NCBI RefSeq assembly: GCF_963974425.1
Contig: NZ_CAXBCK010000006.1
Location: 28,808-92,807 of the forward strand
Direction: 5' to 3'
DNA from: Marixanthomonas sp963974425
GTDB lineage: Bacteria > Bacteroidota > Bacteroidia > Flavobacteriales > Flavobacteriaceae
DNA length: 64,000 nt
Shown: positions 25,846-34,508 of the stretch, one piece after another
How the letters are laid out: every line of letters begins with the position of its first letter
Position numbering within the stretch: the first letter of the stretch is position 1
Position numbers and translations under genes: made by a program
The notes under the pieces: generated by a model
Seen by the model: only the letters and a program-made list of their open reading frames with translations
Databases searched by the model: none
Told to the model about the DNA's origin: nothing

Positions 25846-26426
25846 AAAACCTAAAAATTGTTTGCGTACTTATAAGTTTGTTTTGTCTTTCTGCCTTACA
25901 AGCACAAGAAACACTTTCTCAAGCTGCCATACAGCTTACCCAACAAGATGTAACCTATGACCCCAGTTATTTTTCAATTGATTATCCCAATGGAGATGTT
26001 CCCGCAGACAAAGGTGTATGCACCGATGTAGTGATACGTGCTTACCGTATATTAGATGTTGATCTACAACAATTAGTACACGAGGATATGAAAGCAAATT
26101 TTCACAAATACCCACAAAACTGGGGCTTGAATAATACCGATTCGAATATAGACCATCGTCGTGTTCCTAACTTGATGACTTTCTTCTCACGTTTTGGAAC
26201 AATAAAAACAAATACCAAAGAACCAGAAAAATTTATCCCTGGGGATATTGTGGCTTGGAATCTTGGTCGTGGTCTTACGCATATTGGAGTTGTAATTAAT
26301 AAAAAATCAATTGACAAAAAACGAAATCTCGTAGTACATAATATTGGTGGCGGGCAAGTTATAGAAGATGTTCTGTTCAATTGGAAAATAATAGGCCATT
26401 ATTCATTTAAAAAAATAGAACTTTAA
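25842..26426 (+). CDS. DUF1287 family secreted protein
   Basis: 194 residues with a signal peptide (1-21, ALQAQ). It shows the DUF1287 signature: VTYDPSYFSIDYPNGDVPAD, GVCTDVVIRAYR, NWGLNNTDSNIDHRRVPNL and the end FIPGDIVAWNLGRGLTHIGV with IGGGQVIEDVLF. The Cys and His positions resemble NlpC/P60-type cysteine hydrolases, so a cell-wall or amide-hydrolase activity is possible but unproven. It overlaps the membrane protein gene before it by four bases. Confidence 0.85.
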   Translation: MKNLKIVCVLISLFCLSALQAQETLSQAAIQLTQQDVTYDPSYFSIDYPNGDVPADKGVCTDVVIRAYRILDVDLQQLVHEDMKANFHKYPQNWGLNNTDSNIDHRRVPNLMTFFSRFGTIKTNTKEPEKFIPGDIVAWNLGRGLTHIGVVINKKSIDKKRNLVVHNIGGGQVIEDVLFNWKIIGHYSFKKIEL

Positions 26427-26499
26427 AATAGTTACAATTAAAAACAAGCCCTTTTAGGTTTCAGCGTATTTTAGTATCTTTTCAGAAAAGAAATCTACT

Positions 26500-27621
26500 A
26501 TGAAAAAACTCCTAGTCCTCCTACTTTCATTTACGGTTATGGCTTCTTGTGCACAACGTAAAAAAGAAAATGACGTAGTTCTAAAAACACAAAACACCCG
26601 AGACTATTCTACAGAAAAAGTAGTTAACAACCTCGACAACCCATGGGGGATGACCTGGCTACCCGACGGAAGCATGCTAATTACCGAAAAAGCTGGACAG
26701 CTCATTCACTTTAATGACGGAAACAAAACAGAAATAAAAAATGTGCCAGAAGTTTACAATCGAGGACAAGGAGGTTTATTAGATATAGAACTACATCCTA
26801 GTTATTCTGAAAATGGCTGGATTTATATAACCTATGCTTCTACCGAAGGGGAAGGTGACGGCGGAAACACAAAATTAATACGCTGTAAATTGGAAAATGA
26901 AGCATTAACAAATATTGAAGAATTGTATAAAGCAGGTCCCAACACAACAAGAGGACAACACTTTGGTTCGCGCATTGAGTTTGATCGCGACGGCTATCTT
27001 TACTTCTCTGTTGGAGAACGTGGTAATCGTGATGTAAATCCGCAAGACATTACCCGCGATGGAGGCAAAATATATCGTTTAAATGACGACGGAAGCATCC
27101 CTGATGACAACCCTTTTGTAAATGAAAACAATGCAAAAAAAGCAATTTTCACCTACGGAAATAGAAATCCGCAAGGAATGGCAAAAAACCCTACAACTGG
27201 AAAAATTTGGATTCACGAACACGGTCCCAAAGGTGGAGACGAAATCAATATTGTAGAAAAAGGAGCTAATTACGGATGGCCAGTAGTTTCATACGGTATA
27301 AATTACAGCGGCACAAAATTTACCGATATCACATCAAAACCCGGAATGAAACAACCCGAATATTATTGGGTACCTTCCATAGCACCTTGCGGGATGGATT
27401 TTGTAACAGGAGATAAGTATCCCGACTGGAAAGGACATTTGTTAATAGGCTCCTTAAAATTCAATTATGTTGAATTAGTAAAATTAGATGGCGATAAAGT
27501 AATAGGTCGCGAAAAAATTGCACAAGATATTGGTCGAGTTCGTAATGTAAAAATGGGCCCAGATGATTATATTTACATCGCCGTAGAAGGACAAGGAATA
27601 TTCAAAGTTGTTCCTCAATAA
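26500..27621 (+). CDS. PQQ-dependent sugar dehydrogenase-like lipoprotein
   Basis: 373 residues with lipoprotein signal MKKLLVLLLSFTVMASC. The rest is a six-bladed propeller of the soluble glucose/aldose dehydrogenase type (LDNPWGMTWLPDGSMLITEK, GQGGLLDIELHP, HFGSRIEFDRDGYLYFSVGE, GNRNPQGMAKNP, HEHGPKGGDEIN). The His of RGQHFG and HEHG are expected near the cofactor. It would oxidise sugars at the cell envelope and pass electrons on, plausibly to the cytochrome c lipoprotein encoded next. Confidence 0.88.
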   Translation: MKKLLVLLLSFTVMASCAQRKKENDVVLKTQNTRDYSTEKVVNNLDNPWGMTWLPDGSMLITEKAGQLIHFNDGNKTEIKNVPEVYNRGQGGLLDIELHPSYSENGWIYITYASTEGEGDGGNTKLIRCKLENEALTNIEELYKAGPNTTRGQHFGSRIEFDRDGYLYFSVGERGNRDVNPQDITRDGGKIYRLNDDGSIPDDNPFVNENNAKKAIFTYGNRNPQGMAKNPTTGKIWIHEHGPKGGDEINIVEKGANYGWPVVSYGINYSGTKFTDITSKPGMKQPEYYWVPSIAPCGMDFVTGDKYPDWKGHLLIGSLKFNYVELVKLDGDKVIGREKIAQDIGRVRNVKMGPDDYIYIAVEGQGIFKVVPQ

Positions 27622-27669
27622 TTCTTTTCAATTAAAACAAGTATCAATCAATATTTTATAATTTAAATT

Positions 27670-28131
27670 ATGCAAAAAATTGCTGTTATCCTATTCACTT
27701 TGTTTTTTTTAACCGCTTGCAATAATTCAAAAAAAGAAAAGAAAGAAGCTTTAAAAATAGGAGATTACACTGCTGAATCATCACAAAAAGATCAAACTTC
27801 ACAACAATCCAGCAAAGAACGAGGAGCATTAATCTACACAGATTTCTGTATGCAATGTCATTTAGGGAACGGTAAAGGTGTTCCAAATACATTTCCCCCA
27901 TTGGCAGGCTCTAATTGGCTAAGCGATAAAAGAGAGGAAAGCATTCATGCTGTAAAATTTGGACAACGTGGAGAAATAGAAGTTAACGGTAAAAAATACG
28001 ACGGTGTCATGGTACCCATGGGATTAAGCGACAAAGAAGTTGCCGATGTATTAAACTACGTCATGACCTCTTGGGGTAATACCCAAGAAAAACCCGTAAC
28101 GGAAGAAGAGGTGGCAAATATTAAAAAGTAG
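27670..28131 (+). CDS. Cytochrome c lipoprotein
   Basis: 153 residues with lipoprotein signal MQKIAVILFTLFFLTAC, then a lysine- and glutamine-rich linker. A class I cytochrome c domain follows with haem motif CMQCH (Cys60, Cys63, His64) and a likely axial Met in MVPMGLSDKEVADVLNYV. It lies 48 bases after the sugar dehydrogenase gene, a common pairing in which it may accept electrons from the dehydrogenase. Confidence 0.88.
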   Translation: MQKIAVILFTLFFLTACNNSKKEKKEALKIGDYTAESSQKDQTSQQSSKERGALIYTDFCMQCHLGNGKGVPNTFPPLAGSNWLSDKREESIHAVKFGQRGEIEVNGKKYDGVMVPMGLSDKEVADVLNYVMTSWGNTQEKPVTEEEVANIKK

Positions 28132-28184
28132 ATAAAGACTTTTCTTTATTCTGTCCGCTATATTCTATATTCTTATTTAATCCC

Positions 28185-28192
28185 TACTTTTG
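28185..28192 (+). promoter_or_regulatory. Putative -7 promoter box of udk
   Basis: TACTTTTG fits TAnnTTTG and lies 16 bases before the ATG at 28209. No clear -33 element is seen. Confidence 0.45.
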
Positions 28193-28208
28193 TAAAAACT
28201 AAAAAAAC

Positions 28209-28829
28209 ATGCTCATAATTGGCATTGCCGGCGGTACCGGAAGCGGAAAAACAACCGTTGTGCAACAAATTGTTGAAGAATTACCAGCAGATGAAGTTTG
28301 CATCATCTCACAAGATTCTTATTATAAAGACACATCTCACCTATCGTTAGATGAACGGGTGAAAATTAATTTTGATCATCCACAAGCCATCGATTTCGAC
28401 TTGTTAGTGAGTCACTTAAAAGAGCTAAAAGAGGGAAATAGTTTTGAGCAACCTGTGTACAGTTTTGTAGATCATAACCGCACCGGAGAAACGCTTACCA
28501 CACATCCTCGAAAAGTAGTTATTGTAGAAGGAATATTGATTTTAACCCACCCAGATATTAGGGAGTTATTTGATATTAAAATATTTGTCCATGCTGATAG
28601 TGATGAGCGCTTAATAAGAAGGTTAAAACGGGATATCGCAGAACGGGGCAGAGATTTGGACGAAGTGTTAACTCGTTACCAAACCACCTTAAAACCCATG
28701 CATCAGCAGTTCATTGAACCAACAAAAGAATTTGCTGATATTATTATACCAACGAATCGATATAACACTGTTGCCGTTAATTTAATACGCAGTATTATTA
28801 ATCAAAAATTAGCAAAAACCGAATCGTGA
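28209..28829 (+). CDS. udk: Uridine kinase
   Basis: 206 residues. It has the P-loop GGTGSGKTT (8-16) and the family segments SQDSYYKDTSHLSLDERVKI and NFDHPQAIDFDLL. It phosphorylates uridine and cytidine with ATP or GTP in pyrimidine salvage. It is first in a run of overlapping genes: its TGA overlaps the GTG of the DivIC-like gene. Confidence 0.94.
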   Translation: MLIIGIAGGTGSGKTTVVQQIVEELPADEVCIISQDSYYKDTSHLSLDERVKINFDHPQAIDFDLLVSHLKELKEGNSFEQPVYSFVDHNRTGETLTTHPRKVVIVEGILILTHPDIRELFDIKIFVHADSDERLIRRLKRDIAERGRDLDEVLTRYQTTLKPMHQQFIEPTKEFADIIIPTNRYNTVAVNLIRSIINQKLAKTES

Positions 28830-29161
28830 AATTTTCAGAAATAAAACAAAAAAAATGGTTCAAAATACTGAGCAACAAATACATGCTCATTGTTTTGGTC
28901 TTTCTGGCTTGGATGGTTTTTTTTGATACTAATTCGTGGTTTATTCACGAAGAATTAGACGAAGATATTAAAGGGTTACAAGAAAATGCTGAGTTCTATC
29001 AATCTGAAATAGAAAAGGACAAAGCCTTTATCGAAAAAATGAAAGATAGTGACGAAGTAGAGAAGTTTGCGCGCGAAAAATACTATCTTAAAAGAGAAAA
29101 CGAAGATATTTATATTATAGAACACGAAGACAGCCTTAAAAACAAGGAAGACGATGAGTGA
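28826..29161 (+). CDS. Septum formation initiator (FtsB/DivIC family)
   Basis: 111 residues from a GTG that overlaps the udk stop. One membrane helix at about 18-35 (YMLIVLVFLAWMVFF) is followed by a coiled coil (ENAEFYQSEIEKDKAFIEKM) and a conserved EKFAREKYYLKRENEDIY. This is the layout of division proteins that bridge FtsQ and FtsL. It overlaps the mutase gene by eight bases. Confidence 0.88.
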   Translation: MKFSEIKQKKWFKILSNKYMLIVLVFLAWMVFFDTNSWFIHEELDEDIKGLQENAEFYQSEIEKDKAFIEKMKDSDEVEKFAREKYYLKRENEDIYIIEHEDSLKNKEDDE

Positions 29162-30548
29162 TTTATTTAAAGATTTTGATTCCGTTTCCGCTAAAGAGTG
29201 GAAACAAAAAATACAAGCCGACCTAAAAGGTGCCGATTATAACGAAACGCTCGTTTGGCAAAGTCGGGAAGGTATTCACGTAAAACCTTTTTACCATCCT
29301 GATGATTTTGAAGAAGCCTTCACCCCTATTCCCGGTCAGCCAACTACTTGGCATATTGCACAGCATATTTTTATCGATGATGAAGCAATTGCCAATAATT
29401 TAGCAATCGATGCCATAGAAAGAGGTGCAGAAGCGATTGTTTTTGAAGCAGAAAATGAATTTGATATTTATAAAGTATTTAAAAAATATCCTTTTGAAAA
29501 AGCCCCTATTTATTTCAACCTTACCTTTTTTTCAAAAGATTTTATAACCAAGTTGAAACAGTTTTTTTCAGAAAAAAAGACGACTGTTTTTTACAATATT
29601 GATTTAATAGGAAATCTTACTCGTTCCGGAAACTGGTTTCATAATTTAAAAGAAGACCATAAAATTTTAGAAAATATTCTTTCTGAAAATTCTTCCGAAG
29701 CAATTATAAGTGTTGATACAACCGGCTATCAAAATGGCGGAGCAACTATTGTACAACAATTGGCCTATGCGCTTGCCCACGCCAATGAATACTTAAATCA
29801 TTTTGACAATGTCACCCTGAGTGCAGTCGAAGGGTCCAACTCACAGCAATCTCTTGAAATCACTTTCAAAGTCGCCGTAGGATCTAACTACTTCTTTGAA
29901 ATTGCAAAGATTAGGGCGCTTCGCAAATTATACGCCGCATTAGCTTCAGAATATAAAATTTCTGAAACGTGCCATATTATCGCAATGCCTTCAAAACGTA
30001 ATAAAACATTATATGATTATAATGTAAACCTGTTAAGAACTACCACCGAATGTATGAGTGCCATATTAGGAGGAGCCGATACTATATGTAATTTACCGTA
30101 CGATGCTTTGTACCATAAAAGCAATGAATTTGGAGAGCGTATAAGCCGTAATCAATTATTGGTTTTGAAAGAAGAAAGCTATTTTGATACGGTTAGCAAT
30201 GCAGCCGATGGAACATACTACATAGAAAGCTTAACCGACGAACTCGCCGAAAAAGCATTAGAGTTATTTAAAACCATTGAAAAAGGCGGCGGATTTCTAC
30301 AACAGTTGAAAGAAGGGAAAGTTCAACAAAAAATTAAAGAAAGTGCTGAAAAAGAACAGCAACTTTACAACGAAGGGAAACTTAAATTGTTAGGTACAAA
30401 TTATCATACCAATCCTGAAGACCGTATGAAGGATGATTTAGATTTATACCCTTTTGTAAAAACAAAGCCAAGAAAAACAATTATTGAGCCAATTATAGAA
30501 AAAAGATTGGCAGAGCAAACGGAACAAGAACGCTTAAAACAAGAGTAA
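29154..30548 (+). CDS. mutA: Methylmalonyl-CoA mutase, small subunit
   Basis: 464 residues. It is the catalytically inactive partner of the large subunit and shares the barrel half (HIAQHIF, AVGSNYFFEIAKIRALRKLY, ILGGADTICNLPYDALYHKS, AADGTYYIESLTDELAEKAL) without a B12-binding domain. With MutB it converts methylmalonyl-CoA to succinyl-CoA after the carboxylase encoded at 20215-23707. A short insert at about residues 219-237 contains VTLSAVEGS and comes from a mobile intergenic-type repeat (29811-29837). The reading frame is preserved. Confidence 0.9.
   Translation: MSDLFKDFDSVSAKEWKQKIQADLKGADYNETLVWQSREGIHVKPFYHPDDFEEAFTPIPGQPTTWHIAQHIFIDDEAIANNLAIDAIERGAEAIVFEAENEFDIYKVFKKYPFEKAPIYFNLTFFSKDFITKLKQFFSEKKTTVFYNIDLIGNLTRSGNWFHNLKEDHKILENILSENSSEAIISVDTTGYQNGGATIVQQLAYALAHANEYLNHFDNVTLSAVEGSNSQQSLEITFKVAVGSNYFFEIAKIRALRKLYAALASEYKISETCHIIAMPSKRNKTLYDYNVNLLRTTTECMSAILGGADTICNLPYDALYHKSNEFGERISRNQLLVLKEESYFDTVSNAADGTYYIESLTDELAEKALELFKTIEKGGGFLQQLKEGKVQQKIKESAEKEQQLYNEGKLKLLGTNYHTNPEDRMKDDLDLYPFVKTKPRKTIIEPIIEKRLAEQTEQERLKQE
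29811..29837 (+). repeat. Short dispersed repeat inserted in the mutA reading frame
   Basis: GTCACCCTGAGTGCAGTCGA followed by AGGGTCC matches the CTGAGCG.AGTCGAAG repeat seen at 23867-23889. It is translated as VTLSAVEGS, a typical sign of this repeat in coding sequence. Confidence 0.65.
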
Positions 30549-30733
30549 TGAGTAGAGAAGCACTTGAAATAATCTTAGGCATTGGGTTTGCTATTATAGG
30601 CCTTGCCTTATTTTTAAGAAGGGACACCTTAAGCAAATCGAAATATTATAGAGTTATAATGATTATTGCCGCTATATTGTTTGTAGCATTTGCGGTCTAT
30701 TTAGGAGTTAGAAGTTTTAATAGTTATGAGTAG
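30548..30733 (+). CDS. Small membrane protein between mutase subunits
   Basis: 61 residues with two membrane helices (about 6-23, IILGIGFAIIGLALFL; about 36-54, VIMIIAAILFVAFAVYLGV) and a short basic loop (RRDTLSKSKYYR). Its ATG overlaps the mutA stop by one base and its stop overlaps the mutB start by eight. It lies tightly inside the mutase operon, which supports a real gene. The function is unknown. Confidence 0.7.
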   Translation: MSREALEIILGIGFAIIGLALFLRRDTLSKSKYYRVIMIIAAILFVAFAVYLGVRSFNSYE

Positions 30734-32870
30734 AAAAAATGTTCAACATATTAGCTTAAAAAAAACGGAATGTAAAAATCCGAAACCGAGTGTAGTGAAT
30801 AAAACGTACACCACTGCTGAAAAAATCGATGTTAAAAATCGGTATTCGGCTAAAGATTTAAAAAATTTAGATCATTTGGAGTTTGCAGCTGGTATTTCAC
30901 CGTATTTACGAGGCCCCTACTCTACTATGTACGTTCGCAGACCTTGGACCATCCGTCAATATGCAGGTTTTTCAACTGCGGAAGAGAGCAACGCCTTTTA
31001 CCGTAGAAACTTAGCTGCTGGACAAAAAGGGCTTTCGGTAGCGTTTGATTTAGCAACCCACCGTGGATACGACAGTGATCACGAACGTGTTTTTGGCGAT
31101 GTAGGAAAAGCAGGAGTTGCCATTGATTCAGTTGAAGATATGAAAATTCTTTTCGACCAAATTCCGTTGGACAAAATGAGTGTTTCTATGACTATGAATG
31201 GGGCTGTTTTACCTATTATGGCATTTTATATTGTCGCTGCCGAAGAACAAGGCGTTTCACCCGAAGCCTTGGCAGGAACCATCCAAAACGATATTTTAAA
31301 GGAATTTATGGTGCGGAACACTTACATCTATCCGCCTACGCCATCGATGAAAATAATCAGTGATATTTTTGAATTCACGTCCAAAAATATGCCGCGCTTT
31401 AATTCTATTTCCATTTCCGGCTACCATATGCAAGAAGCAGGAGCTACTTGTGACATTGAATTGGCATACACCTTAGCAGATGGATTGGACTACATTCGCA
31501 CCGGTATCGATGCTGGGATGGACATTGACACCTTTGCCCCTCGCCTTTCTTTTTTCTGGGCAATCGGGATGAACCATTTTATGGAAATCGCAAAAATGCG
31601 AGCCGCTCGTATGTTGTGGGCAAAATTGGTAAAGCGATTCAATCCAAAAAACCCAAAATCATTATCCCTTCGAACACACTGTCAAACCAGTGGTTGGAGT
31701 TTAACCGAGCAAGATCCTTTTAACAACGTAGCTAGAACATGTGTTGAAGCTTCGGCTGCCGCTTTTGGTGGTACACAATCATTACATACGAACGCGTTGG
31801 ACGAAGCAATCGCTTTACCTACAGACTTTTCAGCAAGAATTGCACGAAACACACAAATTTACCTTCAAGAAGAAACTGAAATCACTAAAACTGTCGATCC
31901 TTGGGCAGGGAGTTACTACGTAGAAAAATTGACCGACGACATCGCAAAAAGTGCTTGGGCGCTGATTGAGGAAGTGGAAGAATTAGGCGGGATGACAAAA
32001 GCGATTGAAAAAGGGATTCCGAAATTACGTATTGAAGAAGCTTCTGCAAGAAAACAAGCTCGTATTGATAGTGGTCAAGACGTTATCGTTGGGACTAACA
32101 AATACCGACTTGAAAAAGAAGATCCACTTCAAATTTTAGATGTGGACAACCAAAAGGTACTCACCTCTCAAGTAGAACGCTTAGAGCGCATTAAAAAAGA
32201 ACGAAACACTCAAAAAGTAAAAGAGACACTTCAAAAATTAATCGAATGTGCTAAAACAGGTGACGGAAATTTATTAGCTTTAGCCGTAGATGCAGCTCGG
32301 GAACGCGCTACATTAGGTGAAATTTCAGATGCTCTAGAAGAAGTATTTGGAAGGTATAAAGCACAAATAAAATCATTTAGTGGCGTGTATAGTAAAGAAA
32401 TAAAGAAAGACCCATCCTTTGCAAAGGCAAGAGAATTAGCAGATAATTTTGCCGAAATAGAAGGTCGACGTCCTCGAATTATGATTGCAAAAATGGGACA
32501 AGACGGTCACGATCGCGGCGCGAAAGTAGTCTCTACTGGTTATGCCGATGTAGGGTTTGATGTAGATATTGGCCCTTTATTTCAAACACCTGCAGAAGCA
32601 GCCAAACAAGCGGTTGAAAACGATGTACATATTTTAGGGGTTTCCTCATTAGCTGCAGGACACAAAACCTTGGTTCCGCAGGTTATTGAAGAATTAAAGA
32701 AACACGACCGTGAAGATATCATGGTAATTGTAGGAGGGGTAATCCCTTCGCAAGATTATCAATATTTATTTGATGCTGGGGCTACTGCTGTATATGGCCC
32801 AGGGACTAAAATAAGTGATGCGGCCATTGAAATACTTCAAATTTTAATTGATGCATTTTCAGAAGAATGA
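30726..32870 (+). CDS. scpA: Methylmalonyl-CoA mutase, large subunit
   Basis: 714 residues, full length. The N-terminal barrel carries RGPYSTMYVRRPWTIRQYAG, the TMNGAVLPIMAFYIV segment and RTHCQTSGWSLTEQDP. The C-terminal cobalamin domain has DGHDRG at 593-598, where His595 is the lower axial B12 ligand. It isomerises (R)-methylmalonyl-CoA to succinyl-CoA with adenosylcobalamin. It overlaps the small membrane gene before it and the acetyltransferase gene after it. Confidence 0.96.
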   Translation: MSRKNVQHISLKKTECKNPKPSVVNKTYTTAEKIDVKNRYSAKDLKNLDHLEFAAGISPYLRGPYSTMYVRRPWTIRQYAGFSTAEESNAFYRRNLAAGQKGLSVAFDLATHRGYDSDHERVFGDVGKAGVAIDSVEDMKILFDQIPLDKMSVSMTMNGAVLPIMAFYIVAAEEQGVSPEALAGTIQNDILKEFMVRNTYIYPPTPSMKIISDIFEFTSKNMPRFNSISISGYHMQEAGATCDIELAYTLADGLDYIRTGIDAGMDIDTFAPRLSFFWAIGMNHFMEIAKMRAARMLWAKLVKRFNPKNPKSLSLRTHCQTSGWSLTEQDPFNNVARTCVEASAAAFGGTQSLHTNALDEAIALPTDFSARIARNTQIYLQEETEITKTVDPWAGSYYVEKLTDDIAKSAWALIEEVEELGGMTKAIEKGIPKLRIEEASARKQARIDSGQDVIVGTNKYRLEKEDPLQILDVDNQKVLTSQVERLERIKKERNTQKVKETLQKLIECAKTGDGNLLALAVDAARERATLGEISDALEEVFGRYKAQIKSFSGVYSKEIKKDPSFAKARELADNFAEIEGRRPRIMIAKMGQDGHDRGAKVVSTGYADVGFDVDIGPLFQTPAEAAKQAVENDVHILGVSSLAAGHKTLVPQVIEELKKHDREDIMVIVGGVIPSQDYQYLFDAGATAVYGPGTKISDAAIEILQILIDAFSEE

Positions 32871-33400
32871 ATAACTATATCCTGAAAACAGAGCGATTAG
32901 GATTACGAAATTGGAAAGCTTCAGATATAGAACCCTTCATTGAAATGGGAAAAGACCCTGAAGTAATGCAATATTTCCCTAGCCTACTTTCAGGAGAGGA
33001 ATCACGTAATCTCATTCAGAAACTACAAAACCATTTTATTCTACAAAGATACTGTTATTTTGCTGTTGATATATTAGAAACCTCAGAATTTATCGGCTTT
33101 ACTGGGTTTATGAATCAAACGTGGGAAAGTAAGTTTACACCTTGTGTAGATATGGGTTGGCGTTTAAAACGCAGCGCTTGGGGAAAAGGCTACGCAACAG
33201 AAGCCGCCAAAGCCTGTTTGGAAGCCGCTCTGCCAAAATTCAACCTAAAAGAAGTGTATGCTTTTACCCCAGATAAAAATATCCCATCACAAAAAGTAAT
33301 GCAGAAAATTGGGATGAAATATACAGGTGATTTTCAGCATCCAAAATTAATTGGGGATGATCGGTTTAAATACTGTGTGGCTTATAAGAAAAGCTGGTAA
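32867..33400 (+). CDS. GNAT family N-acetyltransferase
   Basis: 177 residues of the RimJ/RimL-like GNAT_3 type: TERLGLRNWKASDIEPFIEM at the start, then the acetyl-CoA loop region WGKGYATEAAKACLEAAL and NIPSQKVMQKIGM. The substrate is unknown. Its ATG overlaps the mutB stop (ATGA), so it is probably translated with the mutase. Confidence 0.88.
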   Translation: MNNYILKTERLGLRNWKASDIEPFIEMGKDPEVMQYFPSLLSGEESRNLIQKLQNHFILQRYCYFAVDILETSEFIGFTGFMNQTWESKFTPCVDMGWRLKRSAWGKGYATEAAKACLEAALPKFNLKEVYAFTPDKNIPSQKVMQKIGMKYTGDFQHPKLIGDDRFKYCVAYKKSW

Positions 33401-33471
33401 TTATTTTACTATGCACGCATACTAATTAAAACCGATTCCCTATTTTTACAAGACTAATAAAAAAAACAGCT

Positions 33472-34356
33472 ATGGATACTTCAGCAAAAATGCTTCGTGA
33501 CGATGCACTTAAAGGAAAAACAATAGTCGTTACCGGTGGTGGTAGCGGATTAGGAAAATCAATGACTACCTATTTTCTAGAATTAGGTGCCAATGTGGTA
33601 ATCACTTCTAGAAATATTGAGAAACTAGAAACCGTTAAAAAAGAACTAGAAGAACAGACGGGCGGTACTGTTTTACCTGTACAATGTGATGTACGTAATT
33701 ATGACGAAGTTGAAGCCATGGTACAAGCTTCGGTTAAAGAATTTGGAACAGTGGACGTTTTACTAAACAACGCCGCAGGAAACTTTATTTCCCCTACCGA
33801 GCGTCTTTCAGCCAATGCTTTTGATACGATTATCGATATCGTTTTAAAAGGAACAAAAAACTGTACGCTTGCCTTTGGAAAACATTGGATAGATAAAAAA
33901 GAAGAAAATAAAACCGTTTTAAACATTGTAACAACTTACGCGTTTACGGGATCTGCCTACGTAGTACCTAGCGCAACTGCAAAAGCTGGAGTTTTAGCCT
34001 TAACACGTTCGCTAGCGGTAGAATGGGCAAAATATGGTATTCGCTTTAATGCCATTGCGCCAGGCCCATTCCCTACAAAAGGTGCGTGGGATCGTTTATT
34101 ACCAGGCGATTTAAAAGAGAAATTTGATTTAGCTAAAAAAGTACCTTTAAAGCGTGTGGGTGACCACCAAGAATTGGCAAACTTAGCAGCATACTTAGTT
34201 TCAGATTTTTCGGCTTATTTAAATGGCGAAGTAGTTGTAATTGATGGTGGTGAATGGCTAAAAGGTGCTGGACAAATGAATTTACTCGAAGATGTACCAG
34301 ACGAAATGTGGGATATGCTTGAGATGATGATTCGTTCTAAAAAAAACAAATCTTAA
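33472..34356 (+). CDS. SDR family oxidoreductase, 2,4-dienoyl-CoA reductase-like
   Basis: 294 residues. The Rossmann start VVTGGGSGLGKSMTTYFLEL and NNAAGNF are intact. The usual YxxxK is replaced by SATAKAGV: the Lys is kept but the Tyr is not. This is the arrangement of 2,4-dienoyl-CoA reductases, and the end APGPFPTKGAWDRLLP also fits. It would reduce dienoyl-CoA with NADPH during breakdown of unsaturated fatty acids. It stands as a single gene before parA. Confidence 0.85.
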   Translation: MDTSAKMLRDDALKGKTIVVTGGGSGLGKSMTTYFLELGANVVITSRNIEKLETVKKELEEQTGGTVLPVQCDVRNYDEVEAMVQASVKEFGTVDVLLNNAAGNFISPTERLSANAFDTIIDIVLKGTKNCTLAFGKHWIDKKEENKTVLNIVTTYAFTGSAYVVPSATAKAGVLALTRSLAVEWAKYGIRFNAIAPGPFPTKGAWDRLLPGDLKEKFDLAKKVPLKRVGDHQELANLAAYLVSDFSAYLNGEVVVIDGGEWLKGAGQMNLLEDVPDEMWDMLEMMIRSKKNKS

Positions 34357-34508
34357 TCACTTACAATAAATAGCTTATCTATTAAAATCTCAAGTTTGTA
34401 ATCTGGCAATCATTATAAAAACATAAAATGTTTACTTCCTGTTAACAAAAATGATTTTATGTCCGCATAATTAATCGTATTTTTAGCCTTTAAACCATAA
34501 CTAACTTA

